Positions 62,002 to 64,000 of a DNA stretch of 64,000 nucleotides are shown in pieces; position 1 is the first letter of the stretch; the number at the start of each line of letters is the position of its first letter. The notes below the pieces were generated by a model. The model did no database searches, was not told where the DNA came from, and saw nothing but the letters and a program-made list of their open reading frames with translations. Origin of the DNA: Flavobacterium resistens (lineage in GTDB: Bacteria; Bacteroidota; Bacteroidia; Flavobacteriales; Flavobacteriaceae); NCBI RefSeq assembly GCF_900182645.1, contig NZ_FXTA01000006.1, forward strand, positions 186,001-250,000, in the 5' to 3' direction. Made by a program: the position numbers and the translations under genes.

Positions 62002-63633
62002 CTATTTCATGCGTTTATTTAATTGATAATCGTATAATGATGGAATTTTTTCAATTGGCTTATTTAAAAACTCTATATACGGATCTACGTCATATTTGAT
62101 TTCAAATTTTGTATTTCCGTGCACACCGATAATTCTTGCGAAAGCGCCGTCTTTCATTCCATACAATAAAACCGGTTTTGATTCATCAGGATTTTCAACC
62201 TGAACATTCAAATTCCAAAAAGTACTGTAAGGCGCGTGAGAAGGTTTCCAATATTCTGCTCCGCCGCCACCAAATATGGCATAACTATTATTTTTACCTG
62301 CTTTGAAGTGAACGGTAATATTGTCAAATAAATTTTGATGATTGGCTCCCGAATGCTGATCTAAAACAGGATCTTTAAAAATCTCACAGTTTTGATATAC
62401 GTTTTTAGTCGCAAACGTGTTGAAACTTAACGGATGAACGGCCGAATTATAAATTTTAAGATTCTTAACTAAAATATTATGAACACCACCCAAAGTCACC
62501 GTGTAATGTGCTAAATGCGTTCCATCTGTAGTAATATCCTGAATCGTGGTATTAGCAACTTCTTCAGCTAAAATACCGCTATCGGCATTGGTTATTTTGA
62601 CATCTTTAACCCAGCTATTGAAAAGGCGAGTCAGGAAAATTCCATTATTTCCGGGTTCAACATGATGTGCGACTCTAGGAATATCTGGAAAAGTAAAACG
62701 AAGATGCTCAATCCCAACTTCATTTAAATGTTTCCATTCGACTAATTGCGCCTGATAACTTGGTTTAATCGAAATAGTCAACGGCGTTTTTAAAGTGATT
62801 TTTGAGCCAGAAATTTTAGTGATTTCAACTTGTTGACGAACAATAGGAAGTTTTGGAAAATTCCAATGGTGCGAACCTGGTTTTACTTTCGCTCCTTGGT
62901 ATAAATCTTTGATGATTTCGCCATTTTCACCATCTTTATTAAACAACTGCAATTCGACAATATCACCAACTTTTAAGCCTTTTACATCCGAAACCGTGAT
63001 ACTATGTTCGCCCATTTTTCCTGAACTAACTTTCGCCAACGGATTAGATTCAGGCTCATATTTATCCAAATACGATTTCACGCGCTCGCCAGGAACCTGC
63101 GTCCAGATAAAACCACCAGACCAAGCATATTGTGAAAAAGGCAAATCAATATTGTTTTCCGATTCACGTTGTCTTTTGTCAAAAGTGGTCAGATATTCAC
63201 GAAGTTCAGCCAAAGCATCAGAATCTTTAAGATACATCATCGGTCTTGGACAGTATATTTCGGTTCCGTTTTCAGCCGAACCAGCACCGCGAAGCACAAA
63301 ATTACTTCTTTCGATATACAGAATTTCACTTAGAATAATTCTTCCTGCAGGCAATTGAAGAATTACATTTCCTTCAACTGCATTAGCTGCTTTGAAAGCT
63401 TTCAAAAGTGCTTTTGAATCATCTAATTCATCATTAGCTTTTACTCCAAAATCAATGGTATTAATTATTTTTCCATTAGCATCAGGAATTTGGCTTTCGC
63501 CGAAATGATAACCAGCATAACTAAAATCCGGAAGATAATTGGTTTTTGGAGAAGTAATAATGGTAGGTAATTCCTGCGCCAGTACGGTATTTATAAAAAG
63601 ACTACAAGAGATAAAAATGACTTGGCGAATCAT
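62002..63633 (-). CDS. Right-handed beta-helix protein (pectate-lyase-like, DUF4955 type)
   Basis: 543 aa with signal peptide ('IFISCSLFINTVLAQ'). The N-terminal 'IDFGVKANDELDDSKALLKAF' and 'VILQLPAGRIILSEILYIERSNFVLRGAG' are typical of the Pectate_lyase_3 entry to a beta-helix. An inserted domain follows (about 155-280), then repeated coils ('SWVKDVKITNADSGILAEEVANTTIQDI', 'HNILVKNLKIYNSA', 'KNVYQNCEIF'). The overall look fits DUF4955, whose activity I do not know. It could be the lyase that generates the GH88 substrate, or a hydrolase. Confidence 0.75.
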   Translation of the reverse strand: MIRQVIFISCSLFINTVLAQELPTIITSPKTNYLPDFSYAGYHFGESQIPDANGKIINTIDFGVKANDELDDSKALLKAFKAANAVEGNVILQLPAGRIILSEILYIERSNFVLRGAGSAENGTEIYCPRPMMYLKDSDALAELREYLTTFDKRQRESENNIDLPFSQYAWSGGFIWTQVPGERVKSYLDKYEPESNPLAKVSSGKMGEHSITVSDVKGLKVGDIVELQLFNKDGENGEIIKDLYQGAKVKPGSHHWNFPKLPIVRQQVEITKISGSKITLKTPLTISIKPSYQAQLVEWKHLNEVGIEHLRFTFPDIPRVAHHVEPGNNGIFLTRLFNSWVKDVKITNADSGILAEEVANTTIQDITTDGTHLAHYTVTLGGVHNILVKNLKIYNSAVHPLSFNTFATKNVYQNCEIFKDPVLDQHSGANHQNLFDNITVHFKAGKNNSYAIFGGGGAEYWKPSHAPYSTFWNLNVQVENPDESKPVLLYGMKDGAFARIIGVHGNTKFEIKYDVDPYIEFLNKPIEKIPSLYDYQLNKRMK

Positions 63634-63664
63634 GGTTTTGTGGTTTTATGGTTAGTTAGTTTTT

Positions 63665-63730
63665 TTCACCGCAAAGTCGCAAGGAACGCAAAGTTTAAAT
63701 TTCTTGCGTACTTTGCGACTTTGCAGTGAA
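63665..63730. repeat. Intergenic hairpin between uxuA and the beta-helix gene
   Basis: TTCACCGCAAAGTCGCAAGG at the left pairs with CTTTGCGACTTTGCAGTGAA at the right, with a few mismatches. It shares the GCAAAG wording with 42436-42581. Confidence 0.78.
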
Positions 63731-63733
63731 ATT

Positions 63734-64000
63734 TTACACGGATCGCTTAATTCCCAATTCAAGTCCTCGTAGCTCTGCCAAGCCTCTCAAACGGCCAATT
63801 GCAGAATATCCTGGATTTGTTTTTTTCTTCAAATCATCCAACATTTGGTGTCCGTGATCTGGACGCATTGGTAATTTGCTGTTATTTCTTTTTTCAACTT
63901 CGAGAATCGCTTTTACGACTTCATACATATCAACATCGCCTTCTAAATGATTCGCTTCGTAGAAACTTCCTTCTTCGTCACGTTGCGTGCTTCTTAAGTG
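63734..64000 (-). CDS. uxuA: Mannonate dehydratase UxuA, C-terminal part (continues past the window)
   Basis: The last 88 codons are visible; the frame is open to base 64000, so the gene's 5' end lies outside. The visible part reads 'HLRSTQRDEEGSFYEANHLEGDVDMY', then 'MRPDHGHQMLDDL' and 'PGYSAIGRLRGLAELRGLE', the conserved C-terminus of UxuA. It dehydrates D-mannonate to 2-keto-3-deoxygluconate in glucuronate catabolism. Its presence supports uronic acid as a product of PUL 2. Confidence 0.92.
   Translation of the reverse strand, partial: HLRSTQRDEEGSFYEANHLEGDVDMYEVVKAILEVEKRNNSKLPMRPDHGHQMLDDLKKKTNPGYSAIGRLRGLAELRGLELGIKRSV

Noticed and set aside
62909..63358. 149-codon plus-strand frame opposite the beta-helix gene
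   Set aside because: Composition is that of an antisense shadow; no promoter or family support.

Overview
The window is AT-rich, gene-dense DNA from a member of the Bacteroidota, very probably a Flavobacterium or close relative. The evidence is SusC/SusD pairs, two hybrid two-component systems with beta-propeller sensors, Bacteroidota-type promoters (TAnnTTTG at -7), lipoproteins with acidic residues after the lipobox Cys, and many short intergenic hairpin repeats. No rRNA, tRNA, CRISPR array or intact insertion sequence was seen.

Layout. (1) About 0.1-12.1 kb holds an L-rhamnose catabolic locus: a GntR-type regulator, the symporter RhaT, the fused aldolase/dehydrogenase RhaEW, the isomerase RhaI, the kinase RhaB and the lactate-oxidising LutABC, with a GH28 pectinase-like gene between lutA and lutB. 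Together these take rhamnose to DHAP and pyruvate. (2) About 12.2-15.8 kb is a mixed stretch: a small membrane protein, a Bcr/CflA-type efflux pump with its TetR repressor and two matching operators, two small lipoproteins and MITE-like repeats. (3) About 16.1-38.8 kb is a polysaccharide utilisation locus (PUL 1): HTCS, SusE/F-like binding protein, SusC, SusD, two GH30, GH2, GH27, GH51 and a double GH43. The enzyme set fits the galactan core and arabinose side chains of type II arabinogalactan. (4) About 38.9-46.5 kb has a YegP-like gene and a periplasmic molybdenum aldehyde oxidoreductase (PaoABC type), with an XdhC chaperone, a MocA-like cytidylyltransferase and a cysteine desulfurase. (5) About 46.7-50.8 kb is a PAAR-like / GH19-DUF5675 / SH3-lipoprotein cassette that looks like a secreted cell-wall-degrading effector and its immunity protein. 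(6) About 51.0-64 kb is a second carbohydrate locus on the minus strand (PUL 2): two GH2, GH88, HTCS, a beta-helix protein and the start of the visible part of mannonate dehydratase uxuA. It suggests use of uronic-acid-containing glycans; its SusC/D pair, if any, lies outside the window.

Taken together, rhamnose catabolism, arabinogalactan debranching and uronate handling lie side by side. This would suit growth on plant arabinogalactan proteins or gum-arabic-like polymers, or on rhamnogalacturonan. This is inference from gene content. The intergenic spaces carry an unusual density of inverted repeats, including one family seen three times (TTGTCATTTCGAGGAACGAG...).
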